The notes under the pieces were generated by a model. The model saw nothing but the letters and a program-made list of their open reading frames with translations, was not told where the DNA came from and ran no database searches. A program made the position numbers and the translations under genes. A stretch of DNA of 64,000 nucleotides, taken from Aphanomyces cochlioides (taxonomy: Eukaryota > Oomycota > Saprolegniomycetes > Saprolegniales > Verrucalvaceae). The stretch is taken from the NCBI GenBank assembly GCA_019828595.1, contig JAHQRK010000015.1:806001-870000 (forward strand), read 5' to 3'. Shown piece after piece: positions 56,113 to 64,000 of this stretch (positions within the stretch are counted from its first letter, which is position 1; every line of letters begins with the position of its first letter).

Positions 56113-56592
56113 TCGTAAGGTTTTTCCCTTTTCCACCAATCACAATCCTCTCTCGTTTACTCAAATCCACAGCACAACACAAATACACTTTCCGTCCATT
56201 CAAACGAGACCAATCTCTCCAGCTCACACAAACCTCTCTTGTTCTATACACCAACCATCTTAAAACGAGCTCCGCCGAAAATGTCCCTCGACTTGTCGGA
56301 GAGAAAATCGACCGCTCTTTGGTCCGAAAACAATGCGGCATATGAACGGCATCAAGGAGTACACGCAGTCCATTTTCTACGCTTGGGATGTGGCGTTTAT
56401 TAATTTGTAGAGGAGGCGCGAATTGGCAATGTATCTATCGAATGCATACCAGGAGATAACGATTCAGAGTGCATGTAGGTATTGGATCCAAGGACTGTTT
56501 TTTAAAACGCGTGTGGGATCCGTTTGGTGGGTGTAGCTTGACGTGAAAACGTTGAGAAAGTGAGAAAAAGATAGAGTGCTGGGGAAAAAGAG

Positions 56593-56665
56593 TATTCGAC
56601 GCGGGACTCGAACCCGCAACCCCCAGATTCGAAGTCTGATACGCTATCCATTGCGCCAGCCGAAC
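56593..56665 (-). tRNA. tRNA-Arg(UCG), array copy 55
   Basis: 553 bases from copy 54. Confidence 0.97.
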
Positions 56666-57144
56666 TCGTAAGGTTTTTCCCTTTTCCACCAATCACAATC
56701 CTCTCTCGTTTACTCAAATCCACAGCACAACACAAATACACTTTCCGTCCATTCAAACGAGACCAATCTCTCCAGCTCACACAAACCTCTCTTGTTCTAT
56801 ACACCAACCATCTTAAAACGAGCTCCGCCGAAAATGTCCCTCGACTTGTCGGAGAGAAAATCGACCGCTCTTTGGTCCGAAAACAATGCGGCATATGAAC
56901 GGCATCAAGGAGTACACGCAGTCCATTTTCTACGCTTGGGATGTGGCGTTTATTAATTTGTAGAGGAGGCGCGAATTGGCAATGTATCTATCGAATGCAT
57001 ACCAGGAGATAACGATTCAGAGTGCATGTAGGTATTGGATCCAAGGACTGTTTTTTAAAACGCGTGTGGGATCCGTTTGGTGGGTGTAGCTTGACGTGAA
57101 AACGTTGAGAAAGTGAGAAAAAGATAGAGTGCTGGGAAAAAGAG

Positions 57145-57217
57145 TATTCGACGCGGGACTCGAACCCGCAACCCCCAGATTCGAAGTCTGATACGCTATC
57201 CATTGCGCCAGCCGAAC
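57145..57217 (-). tRNA. tRNA-Arg(UCG), array copy 56
   Basis: 552 bases from copy 55; one G lost beyond the T5 terminator. Confidence 0.97.
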
Positions 57218-57697
57218 TCGTAAGGTTTTTCCCTTTTCCACCAATCACAATCCTCTCTCGTTTACTCAAATCCACAGCACAACACAAATACACTTTCCGT
57301 CCATTCAAACGAGACCAATCTCTCCAGCTCACACAAACCTCTCTTGTTCTATACACCAACCATCTTAAAACGAGCTCCGCCGAAAATGTCCCTCGACTTG
57401 TCGGAGAGAAAATCGACCGCTCTTTGGTCCGAAAACAATGCGGCATATGAACGGCATCAAGGAGTACACGCAGTCCATTTTCTACGCTTGGGATGTGGCG
57501 TTTATTAATTTGTAGAGGAGGCGCGAATTGGCAATGTATCTATCGAATGCATACCAGGAGATAACGATTCAGAGTGCATGTAGGTATTGGATCCAAGGAC
57601 TGTTTTTTAAAACGCGTGTGGGATCCGTTTGGTGGGTGTAGCTTGACGTGAAAACGTTGAGAAAGTGAGAAAAAGATAGAGTGCTGGGGAAAAAGAG

Positions 57698-57770
57698 TAT
57701 TCGACGCGGGACTCGAACCCGCAACCCCCAGATTCGAAGTCTGATACGCTATCCATTGCGCCAGCCGAAC
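57698..57770 (-). tRNA. tRNA-Arg(UCG), array copy 57
   Basis: 553 bases from copy 56. Confidence 0.97.
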
Positions 57771-58250
57771 TCGTAAGGTTTTTCCCTTTTCCACCAATCA
57801 CAATCCTCTCTCGTTTACTCAAATCCACAGCACAACACAAATACACTTTCCGTCCATTCAAACGAGACCAATCTCTCCAGCTCACACAAACCTCTCTTGT
57901 TCTATACACCAACCATCTTAAAACGAGCTCCGCCGAAAATGTCCCTCGACTTGTCGGAGAGAAAATCGACCGCTCTTTGGTCCGAAAACAATGCGGCATA
58001 TGAACGGCATCAAGGAGTACACGCAGTCCATTTTCTACGCTTGGGATGTGGCGTTTATTAATTTGTAGAGGAGGCGCGAATTGGCAATGTATCTATCGAA
58101 TGCATACCAGGAGATAACGATTCAGAGTGCATGTAGGTATTGGATCCAAGGACTGTTTTTTAAAACGCGTGTGGGATCCGTTTGGTGGGTGTAGCTTGAC
58201 GTGAAAACGTTGAGAAAGTGAGAAAAAGATAGAGTGCTGGGGAAAAAGAG

Positions 58251-58323
58251 TATTCGACGCGGGACTCGAACCCGCAACCCCCAGATTCGAAGTCTGATAC
58301 GCTATCCATTGCGCCAGCCGAAC
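58251..58323 (-). tRNA. tRNA-Arg(UCG), array copy 58 (last at the right border)
   Basis: 553 bases from copy 57; its 5' flank keeps 232 bases of spacer and then leaves the array. Confidence 0.97.
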
Positions 58324-58587
58324 TCGTAAGGTTTTTCCCTTTTCCACCAATCACAATCCTCTCTCGTTTACTCAAATCCACAGCACAACACAAATACACT
58401 TTCCGTCCATTCAAACGAGACCAATCTCTCCAGCTCACACAAACCTCTCTTGTTCTATACACCAACCATCTTAAAACGAGCTCCGCCGAAAATGCCCCTC
58501 GACTTGTCGGAGAGAAAATCGACCGCTCTTTGGTCCGAAAACAATGCGGCATATGTGTGTCTAATTTCTTAAACGTAAAGTTGATCA

Positions 58588-58911
58588 TCAATGTTCTTTG
58601 AAATCATTATCGCGCCAGATCAGGACGGAATATATTTTTCTCAAAACTACCAACTGTAGTAGTGAGAAAAACTTAAACCCAAAGCTTTCGATGCAACACC
58701 AACCATGTCTCTTGTAATCGCAAATCCATTGTTCTCCGAGACAACTCATGGTCAAATGCCATTTGAAATCGCAAAACATTAATACATCTGGTGGTTTCAA
58801 AAACTGAGAAGTGTGGGAAGGCAGAGCATAGAGTAAGATTCCTCGTTTCATTGCAAATGCAATTGTCTTAGATGACCAATGAGCCTTATAGCTGTCCATC
58901 AGACACAGCAC
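58588..58911 (-). pseudogene. DDE_1 (pogo/Tigger-type) transposase fragment
   Basis: Contains MDSYKAH (second catalytic Asp region), GILLYALPSHTSQFLKPPDV (equivalent of LPPHTSHxLQPLDV) and FKWHL. It lacks the N-terminal half and decays toward 58588. It lies directly beyond the right border of the tRNA array, on the opposite strand from the Tc1 remnant, and may be the sequence into which the array border recombined. Confidence 0.7.
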
Positions 58912-59462
58912 AGGTCTTTAAGGGTCAATTTGACTTTGAAATCATTCAAAATATTGAATGGACAACCATTTGGGAAGAAGTGCCGACTTAGTAGCGGCAA
59001 TGGTCGACCGTCAAAGCTCCATGGGTCGTGCGACTGCTTGTGTTCTATCCAGGCAGCAGGAAGAACGGCGGGAGGTGGTGCTTTACAGTTGAAAACGAAC
59101 CTCCACTTGCCCATCGGTAAACGCCAAGTCCAACGAATCATTAAAGCAAGCGGACGATTGCGATGGAAGAAGAAAAAGTCCGGTCCGTGGATGACCCCAA
59201 TACATCGCCAAAATCGACAACAGTGGGTCAAAGATCAGCTGTCTCATAAGCGTGCTTGGCGTCAAATCATCTTTTCTGATGAAAAGAAGTTTAACCTCGA
59301 CGGCCCTGATGGTTTGCAATACTACTGGAGGGATCTAAGGTGACCCCCGAGCAAAATAGCAAACGTCAGGGCAGTGGGGGTTCTGTGACGGTACGATCAG
59401 TCCCCTCTGCTGGACAACACTATCCAGCAGCCAATCAAAACCACGCGAACTTAATGGAGTAA

Positions 59463-60555
59463 ATGTGGGATTGCCTCGAGGAGGAAAGAGCATGTGAGGC
59501 AGAAGCATTGGTCAATGTGAAAGAAGAAATTCCTATGCACAGTCATAGTGTGCCGTACTGTCGCGAACATTTTGACGACGTCGCAAACCAATTAACGGCG
59601 GTGATGAAGAAAGTGTCTGACTTGCAAAAATTGCAAGTAGAAATGTCAACATATCAGCATACAACTTTCAAGATGCTGGAAGACCTGCAACATCGACTCC
59701 CAAAAGAAACGCGAGTCAAACCAACAAGTGAGAAAACATTTTTAACATTTTTTGACGAATCTGAACGCGAAGACTACAATGAATCTTTGCATGAGCATGA
59801 TGTGGTGACGACCGAAACACGAGACTCGGGTTTGCCTGGGATTGTGGCGCGGGAAACGCGTACGGGCTCAACTAAAGATTGTTGAGCCCAGCATCTTCTC
59901 TATTCTGCGTGGCAAAGATGACCAAGTTTTGGGTGTCATTGGTGGTCTAGAAAATTGCCGTCGTGATTTGGTGTGTCTGCGTCCAAACGAACATGTTAAC
60001 AAAATAGTTGTTGGTGCATGGCTTACGATGGTGCACAATGCAAAGAACCCCACTGGTGATGTCAATGATTGCTTTCTGGTGGAGCCCACTTGGTTACAAG
60101 AAATGTGGATATTTAACATACAGTTGCGTGGTGTGGACTCTCTAAAGGAAACAGGGGAACCTGCTCTACAAGTAGTTGTGCAATGCAGCATCAACGGCTC
60201 CCACTGGTCATTGATTCTCTGTGTAGCACCGACAAGGACTGTTCGAGTATTCGACAGCCTACGAGACGACAAGCAGTACGAGTATGCTGATTTCGTCGTG
60301 AAGATTCTAAATGCCATGTACGCCATCCAAGACGACGATTTCAAAGCATCAGTACGCAAGACAAAGTGGTTTGTCGAAAGAAACCACAACAAGACTCCCC
60401 GTTTAAATAATCCCAACGATTCAGGTATCTTTGTTTGTTGGTTAGCAGAAAAACTCCTAGGCGATGAGAGTCCAGGGCTCATCAACTCGGGTGTGATCAA
60501 GGCAAAACGAGCCCACATCCTCTCGTGCATCGTGAGCGGCTCCATAGAGACCTAG
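59463..60555 (+). CDS. Ulp1-type (C48) cysteine protease gene inside the Tc1 remnant (338 aa)
   Basis: Predicted SUMO/ubiquitin-like protease fold. Exon 1 is 59463-59801 (113 codons), beginning MWDCLEEERACEAEALV with a coiled-coil-like stretch (MKKVSDLQKLQVEMSTYQ). Exon 2 is 59878-60555. The proposed intron (76 bases, GTGGTG...CTCAACTAAAG) joins phase 0; otherwise a frameshift is needed. The catalytic triad is visible: His in GSHWSLILCV, Asp in TVRVFDSLRDD, Asn/Asp then Cys in NPNDSGIFVCWLAEKLL. Upstream, WLQEMWIFNIQLRG is the usual LxDxWLxxxxI region. Ulp1 domains are known as passengers of some Mutator-like and other DNA transposons, so this may be a transposon passenger rather than a host gene. 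Confidence 0.7.
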
Positions 60556-60612
60556 AATAATTGCATAAATGCAATCTTGATTCTACGATTCGAATTACTC
60601 CTGCACACACAC

Positions 60613-60799
60613 AGCGCTTACCGTTCTCTCGTCGGTCGGGGTGGCTGGCCGTTTATTCGCTTCATCGATGGCCTCTGGACGGCCAGCCACCACGACAGAA
60701 GCGCCATGCAGACCGCAAACTATTGACAACATTGCTTTCAAATCTACGTGTTAAATTAGACATATAAAGACGGAGCGCTTACCGTTCTCTAGTCGGTCG
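60613..60799 (+). repeat. 26-base direct repeat and hairpin downstream of the Ulp1 gene
   Basis: AGCGCTTACCGTTCTCT plus nine more bases at 60613-60638 recurs at 60774-60799 with one mismatch, 161 bases apart. Between them GGTGGCTGGCCGT (60640-60652) pairs perfectly with 60679-60691. Could be subterminal sequence of the inserted element. Confidence 0.7.
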
Positions 60800-61589
60800 C
60801 GTCCACTTTGTGTTCTTGACACACCATCGGCTTGTCGAAAATTTGTGTTTGCACTGTATTCACGAACAACCGTAACCTCTATTTCTTTATTATTGATTAT
60901 CTCTACGACACTGAGGCCAGAACATAGACAGAGAGCTTGGGTCAGCGTATGCAATGAAGGATTTCAACAAAGAAGGCTTCCACAGTCGAAGCTAGTGAGC
61001 CAGAGTTTGGCAGACTCTGGCGCATAGCCCGCTGAGACGTGCGGCATGTGTGTATGGTTGAAGTAATGGTTGGAATGACGCAACTCCACTTGCAAGGTTC
61101 TTGTATCGAACTTAGTTGGGATAAAATCTGCAGCCAAGAAAATGTATGAAATCAATGTCCAGGAAGTCCAGTGTTGTCGGTGATGGTATGGGGGGCTTCT
61201 CTGGCTCTGGGAAGACAAGGCTGGCTTTTCTTGAAGGAAAGCAGAACTCGTCCAAATATTGTGATACCTTGGAAGCCTTTCTTCTACCAGCAGCACCACG
61301 TATTGGGGGTCCCAACTGGATCCTCCAACAGGACAACGCCCCCATTCATGCCTCTCAGCAAACGAGAGAATGGCTTGAAGCAAGAAACGTTCGTGTATTG
61401 CCTTGGCCTGCTTGTTCCCCCGATTTAAACCCAATTGAGAACGTGAGAGGCAAAGTGGCCGATTTAAAGCTTGCTGTGCAATCCACTTGGAATCACATCA
61501 CTCAAAACTACCTGAACACTCTGTTGGCTTCTATGAACCAGCACTATATAGATGTTTTGTCTAAAAAGGGCGGATCGATAGACTATTAG

Positions 61590-62223
61590 CTATCGATTAT
61601 CATGACTTGCACTGAATGGTTCATGGGGCCTGAGTGAACAGAGAATTTCTGTATTTTTTACAAAGCGTGTTAGCAGCAGACACAAAAACTGTCGAGACAA
61701 ACGCACAGACAGATGATGTCATTTCTAATTGCTTAGGACTTGGCGACTCCTGTTTAATTGTTTTCAGAGAAGAGTCAAGATCTAGATGTAGCACACACCC
61801 CTAAGATGAGCTTACTATGTTAAATAGACTCTAACATGATAAACAATAATGTAACACCAGTGTCTCTGCGGCGGTCATTCATGAATGGTGTTGCCCAGAT
61901 CAAGTCTGGGCTATCTTAAATTATGGACTTAAAGCTTACAGAAACTGTATAAGCATTAGTCTTAGCTCCTAGCTCTGGAAGTTTGCTTCACAAGAACAGT
62001 GTTCCTCTAGGCCGGGGCTGTCATTTTGGCACTTTCACAAAGAAAAGACGTCGATCATCAAAACCCTATAAATATATAGTGTGGGACTCTGTCCCACAAA
62101 ATCCGTAAAAAAAATATGTGGTCATGAAAATGTATGAAAACGACTGACAAGTTTTCTTGAAAATCTGGGACAATTTGTCCCACAAATGCTCTAAAACTTG
62201 TCGCCCACAAATTGCGGAGAATG
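61590..62223. other. Intergenic stretch
   Basis: Probably 3' flank of the Tc1 remnant. Two near-copies of TGGGAC...TCCCACAAA occur around 62080-62205. No gene supported. Confidence 0.4.
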
Positions 62224-62226
62224 TAA

Positions 62227-62520
62227 GGCCGTGTTCGGTTCAGGAATCATGATTCCATCTTATTCTCCCAGGCAAAACCGTGATGGGTCATCTACGGGAT
62301 TTACAAGCATTCTTGAGAATCCACATTCACTCTCATAATCTACCTCATTCAAAATGGTTGAGGTAGATTGATAATCCTACCAAAGTGGATTATCCCTGAG
62401 TTCCTTGAGGAACGGAAGGAAATTTCGGAAATTTGCATATGGTTTGTGGTCGTTTTCTATTGGATAAAATTGGTTCAGAAACAACTTGAATCATGATTCC
62501 AAGCCAAGTCGAACACGGCC
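62227..62520. mobile_element. Tourist-like MITE (PIF/Harbinger type), 294 bases
   Basis: Ends GGCCGTGTTCG are inverted and flanked by TAA at 62224-62226 and 62521-62523. GAATCATGATTC lies just inside each end. An internal AATCTACCTCA / TGAGGTAGATT hairpin sits near 62338-62370. No coding capacity. The ends differ from those of the autonomous element at 8706-11126. Confidence 0.85.
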
Positions 62521-62670
62521 TAATATTACCCAGTCGATTATGTTCTGTGATCTCTCAAAGCCAATGACACAGCGGCTGACAAGTTCCAACAGCCAATCAT
62601 AATCATGCTAGTATCGGAGACTGTGAGGACCCCAGGTGGAGTCAGCTGCGTACTGATCAGTTTTATCTTC

Positions 62671-63571
62671 ATGCCAAGAACATCGGTGCGTTCGAGCTAG
62701 GGATTCCCATGGCTCGGCTCGGTTCGGCTCGGCTCGAAGCCGATTTCCAAATGTGGAACCAAGCCGATCGGTTTTTGAACCTGGTCAAGCCGAACCGAGC
62801 CGACCCGAGCCGCGGCTAGCCGATGGACCATGATGATGGTTAACTTCAAGTGCATTTTCTCGAGTGTCAAAGAACCTAACACTGAATTTCGAATGAGTTA
62901 AGACCTGCCATTCTTAGCAATTAGTGATGGCGATACTTGAGATGATCGCATCACATGCACTAAACTTTATGGGACAATACATTATTGTAAATCAAATGGC
63001 AGATCCGGGTTATTGTCGGCTCATCGGCTTGGCTCGGTTCGACTCGGCTTAACTCAACTCGGCTTTGGAGCCGATGAGGAAATTTGAAACCAAGCCGAAG
63101 CGGTTCCTCTCGGTTCGGCTCGGCTCCGGCTCCGAACCGAGCCGTGGGGATTTCTAGTTCGAGCATGATGCAGCACCTCGAGTTGTTTCTCGCTCTCTAC
63201 CATGCCTCGCCATTGTTTCGGAAGACATATCACTTTCTCCCACAACTGTACGAGCTTGTGAAAAGTCGACGATATCTTGTGCAGCGTCGAGCGATATCCA
63301 AAATCGGTCAATGGACAGTCGATCATCTCTCTAGCTTGGACTTTGTGCGTGTGACGTGAGATGTACGAATGTCAATGGACACTTTTAACTATGTTGTTTC
63401 TGTATTGCGTGTCAACAGTGTATTCGAGAATCACTTTGGCCCGAAGCAGTCTCCAATCGAGCTCCAACTCCAGGTTTACTTGCATTACATGGCAACTAGT
63501 GATGTTGGCGGTTTACAGAGGCCTGGTAAATATAAGCGTATAGTGGTACTTGAACTTTGGGACCAATTCTA
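62671..63571 (+). pseudogene. PIF-like (DDE_4) transposase 5' part, interrupted by a MITE
   Basis: ATG 62671 gives nine codons, then a hAT-type MITE; after it the frame resumes at 63165 as MMQHLELFLALYHASPLFR and on to GQWTVDHLSSLDFVRVT. A TGA at 63358-63360, probably from CGA, precedes MSMDTFNYVVSVL, PKQSPIELQLQVYLHYMATS, the HTH region typical before DDE_4 catalytic domains. A GTAAAT donor follows at 63525, but no later exon is seen before the next gene at 63667, so the catalytic part is missing. Confidence 0.7.
62698..63156. mobile_element. hAT-type MITE, 459 bases, 8-base target duplication
   Basis: GTTCGAGC at 62690-62697 and 63157-63164. Ends are TAGGGATTCCCATGGCTCGG and, inverted, TAGAAATCCCCACGGCTCGG. 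Both subterminal regions are packed with GGCTCGGTTCGGCTC-like repeats in opposite orientation, giving long imperfect hairpins. No coding capacity; the 8-base duplication and TAGGG start fit hAT. Confidence 0.88.
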
Positions 63572-63666
63572 GTGACCTCTAAGATATTATGTTATAAATT
63601 TTCACAAGAATGGTATTTTGGAGGGAAAGAGATTAGTGGCTGATAGAAGTCTATTCATATTTCGAC

Positions 63667-64000
63667 ATGGAGGATGATGAGCTCAAGATCGTGAAGACCC
63701 GGCGACGGTACAGCCTCGAGACTAAACGAAACGTTTTGCGTGCTCTGACAGAGCTCACGCAAAAAAAAGTCTCAGAGCTTAGCGGCATTTCACTTCGCAC
63801 AGTACAAGGTTTCGTACGAGAAAAGAAGACAATACAAGAGTCTCTCTTAGCCAAAAGACGACAACACCTAGGAGCTCCAGGCCGAAAGGAAATCCTTCCT
63901 GGTGGCGATGTAAGTCAATATAATAAACTTCATTTCATTGTTATATTAGGATTTGTTGGACTACATGGTTGCAATGAGGGAAAAGAACTTTCCCTTGACG
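63667..64000 (+). CDS. CENPB/pogo-type transposase N-terminus (3' partial)
   Basis: ATG 63667; exon 1 to 63909, a 40-base GT-AG intron (63910-63949), and exon 2 running off the window. Residues ~10-50 form a psq/CENPB HTH (YSLETKRNVLRALTELTQ, SGISLRTVQGFVREKK), followed by a basic linker HLGAPGRKEIL and DLLDYMVAMREKNFPLT, the usual entry into the second HTH. Intact as far as it goes; it differs from the broken pogo-type gene at 7691. Confidence 0.8.
   Translation, partial: MEDDELKIVKTRRRYSLETKRNVLRALTELTQKKVSELSGISLRTVQGFVREKKTIQESLLAKRRQHLGAPGRKEILPGGDVSQYNKLHFIVILGFVGLHGCNEGKELSLD

Larger units (their letters stand above)
26198..58555 (-). repeat. Tandem array of a ~553-base unit, each with one tRNA-Arg(UCG)
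   Basis: Head-to-tail, 58 complete tRNA genes, all minus strand, plus 51 bases of a 59th. Spacing between copies is 551-555 bases, 553 in most cases. The left border lies inside a tRNA gene; the right border lies mid-spacer at GCGGCATATG. Unit changes are rare and mostly single-unit indels in homopolymers or dinucleotides: 27674, 28185, 29695, 34692, 37191, 37688, 37781, 39436, 41187, 47185, 48841, 49191, 51053 and 57135. Base changes are seen at ~32690-32702, 39436 and 58494. Each spacer has two BamHI-type GGATCC sites and an ATTGG box about 30 bases upstream of the tRNA. Confidence 0.97.
58920..61589 (+). pseudogene. Tc1-like (DD34E) transposase, split by an insert
   Basis: 5' part 58920-59393: GRPSKL linker between HTH motifs, [36 protein letters not shown] (first Asp). 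The frame breaks near 59335, after which [17 protein letters not shown] continues. 3' part 61177-61589: SVMVWG, then after a lost G near 61193 SGSGKTRLAFLEGKQNS, QQDNAPIH (second Asp) and SPDLNPIEN (Glu). Exactly 34 residues separate the last Asp and Glu. The 59394-61176 insert carries the Ulp1-type gene. No terminal repeats were fixed. Confidence 0.85.

Noticed and set aside
26198..58555. CRISPR-like or rDNA/5S/snRNA array
   Set aside because: The unit is 553 bases with a clear tRNA cloverleaf. No variable spacers, and no U6, U2, U5 or 5S signatures were found in the spacer.
26571..58591. Repeating minus-strand ORFs of 85 and 130 codons in each unit
   Set aside because: They read through the tRNA gene and its flanks in two frames and use non-ATG starts. 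Their conservation is explained by unit identity, not protein function.
59842..59885. Separate start of the Ulp1 protein at a GTG near 59842
   Set aside because: A 76-base intron with a CTCAAC branch-like site joins it in phase to the upstream ATG exon, which is more plausible for a eukaryotic gene.
61112..61434. Minus-strand ORFs over the Tc1 3' part
   Set aside because: Shadows of the plus-strand DD34E domain.

Overview
The window looks like nuclear DNA of an oomycete, most likely a Saprolegniales species. Protein genes carry very short GT-AG introns (about 40-80 bases). One ORF (11954-12385, minus) belongs to what I recall as a transposon-linked family typical of oomycetes, marked by CHDICGD. 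The density of pogo, PIF/Harbinger, Tc1, Merlin and chromovirus-type Ty3 elements also fits. The species is inference; no rRNA or other marker gene is present.

Layout. 1-7.1 kb is ordinary host gene space: a small SAM-dependent methyltransferase of the ATPSCKMT/FAM173 type, a 103-residue unknown, a four-finger C2H2 protein, an acyltransferase-3 membrane protein with a frame break, a small Cys/His-motif protein, and a five-exon syntaxin-6-like Qc-SNARE. 7.4-12.5 kb is a nest: a decayed pogo/CENPB-type transposase gene with a 2,421-base PIF/Harbinger element in its intron. 12.8-20.8 kb holds a ~190-base satellite and an unrecognised minus-strand ORF split by a 6,079-base Ty3/gypsy chromovirus (268-base LTRs with one difference, AAAGA target duplication). 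21.1-22.4 kb is a complete IS1595/Merlin-type DNA transposon with an apparently intact three-exon transposase. 22.4-26.2 kb is AT-rich with no gene I can name.

26,198-58,555 is the main feature: a 32.4-kb head-to-tail array of a ~553-base unit, each unit carrying one minus-strand tRNA-Arg(UCG) gene. There are 58 complete and apparently identical tRNA genes plus one truncated copy at the left edge. Units differ almost only by 1-2 base indels. The spacer carries a decayed antisense reading frame.

58.6-64 kb is again transposon-rich: a DDE_1 fragment, a Tc1-like DD34E transposase split by an insert holding a two-exon Ulp1-type cysteine protease gene, a Tourist-like MITE, a hAT-type MITE inside a PIF-like transposase gene, and the 5' end of a CENPB/pogo-type transposase at the window edge. 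Several insertions can be dated relative to each other because host reading frames continue across them once one target-site copy is removed.
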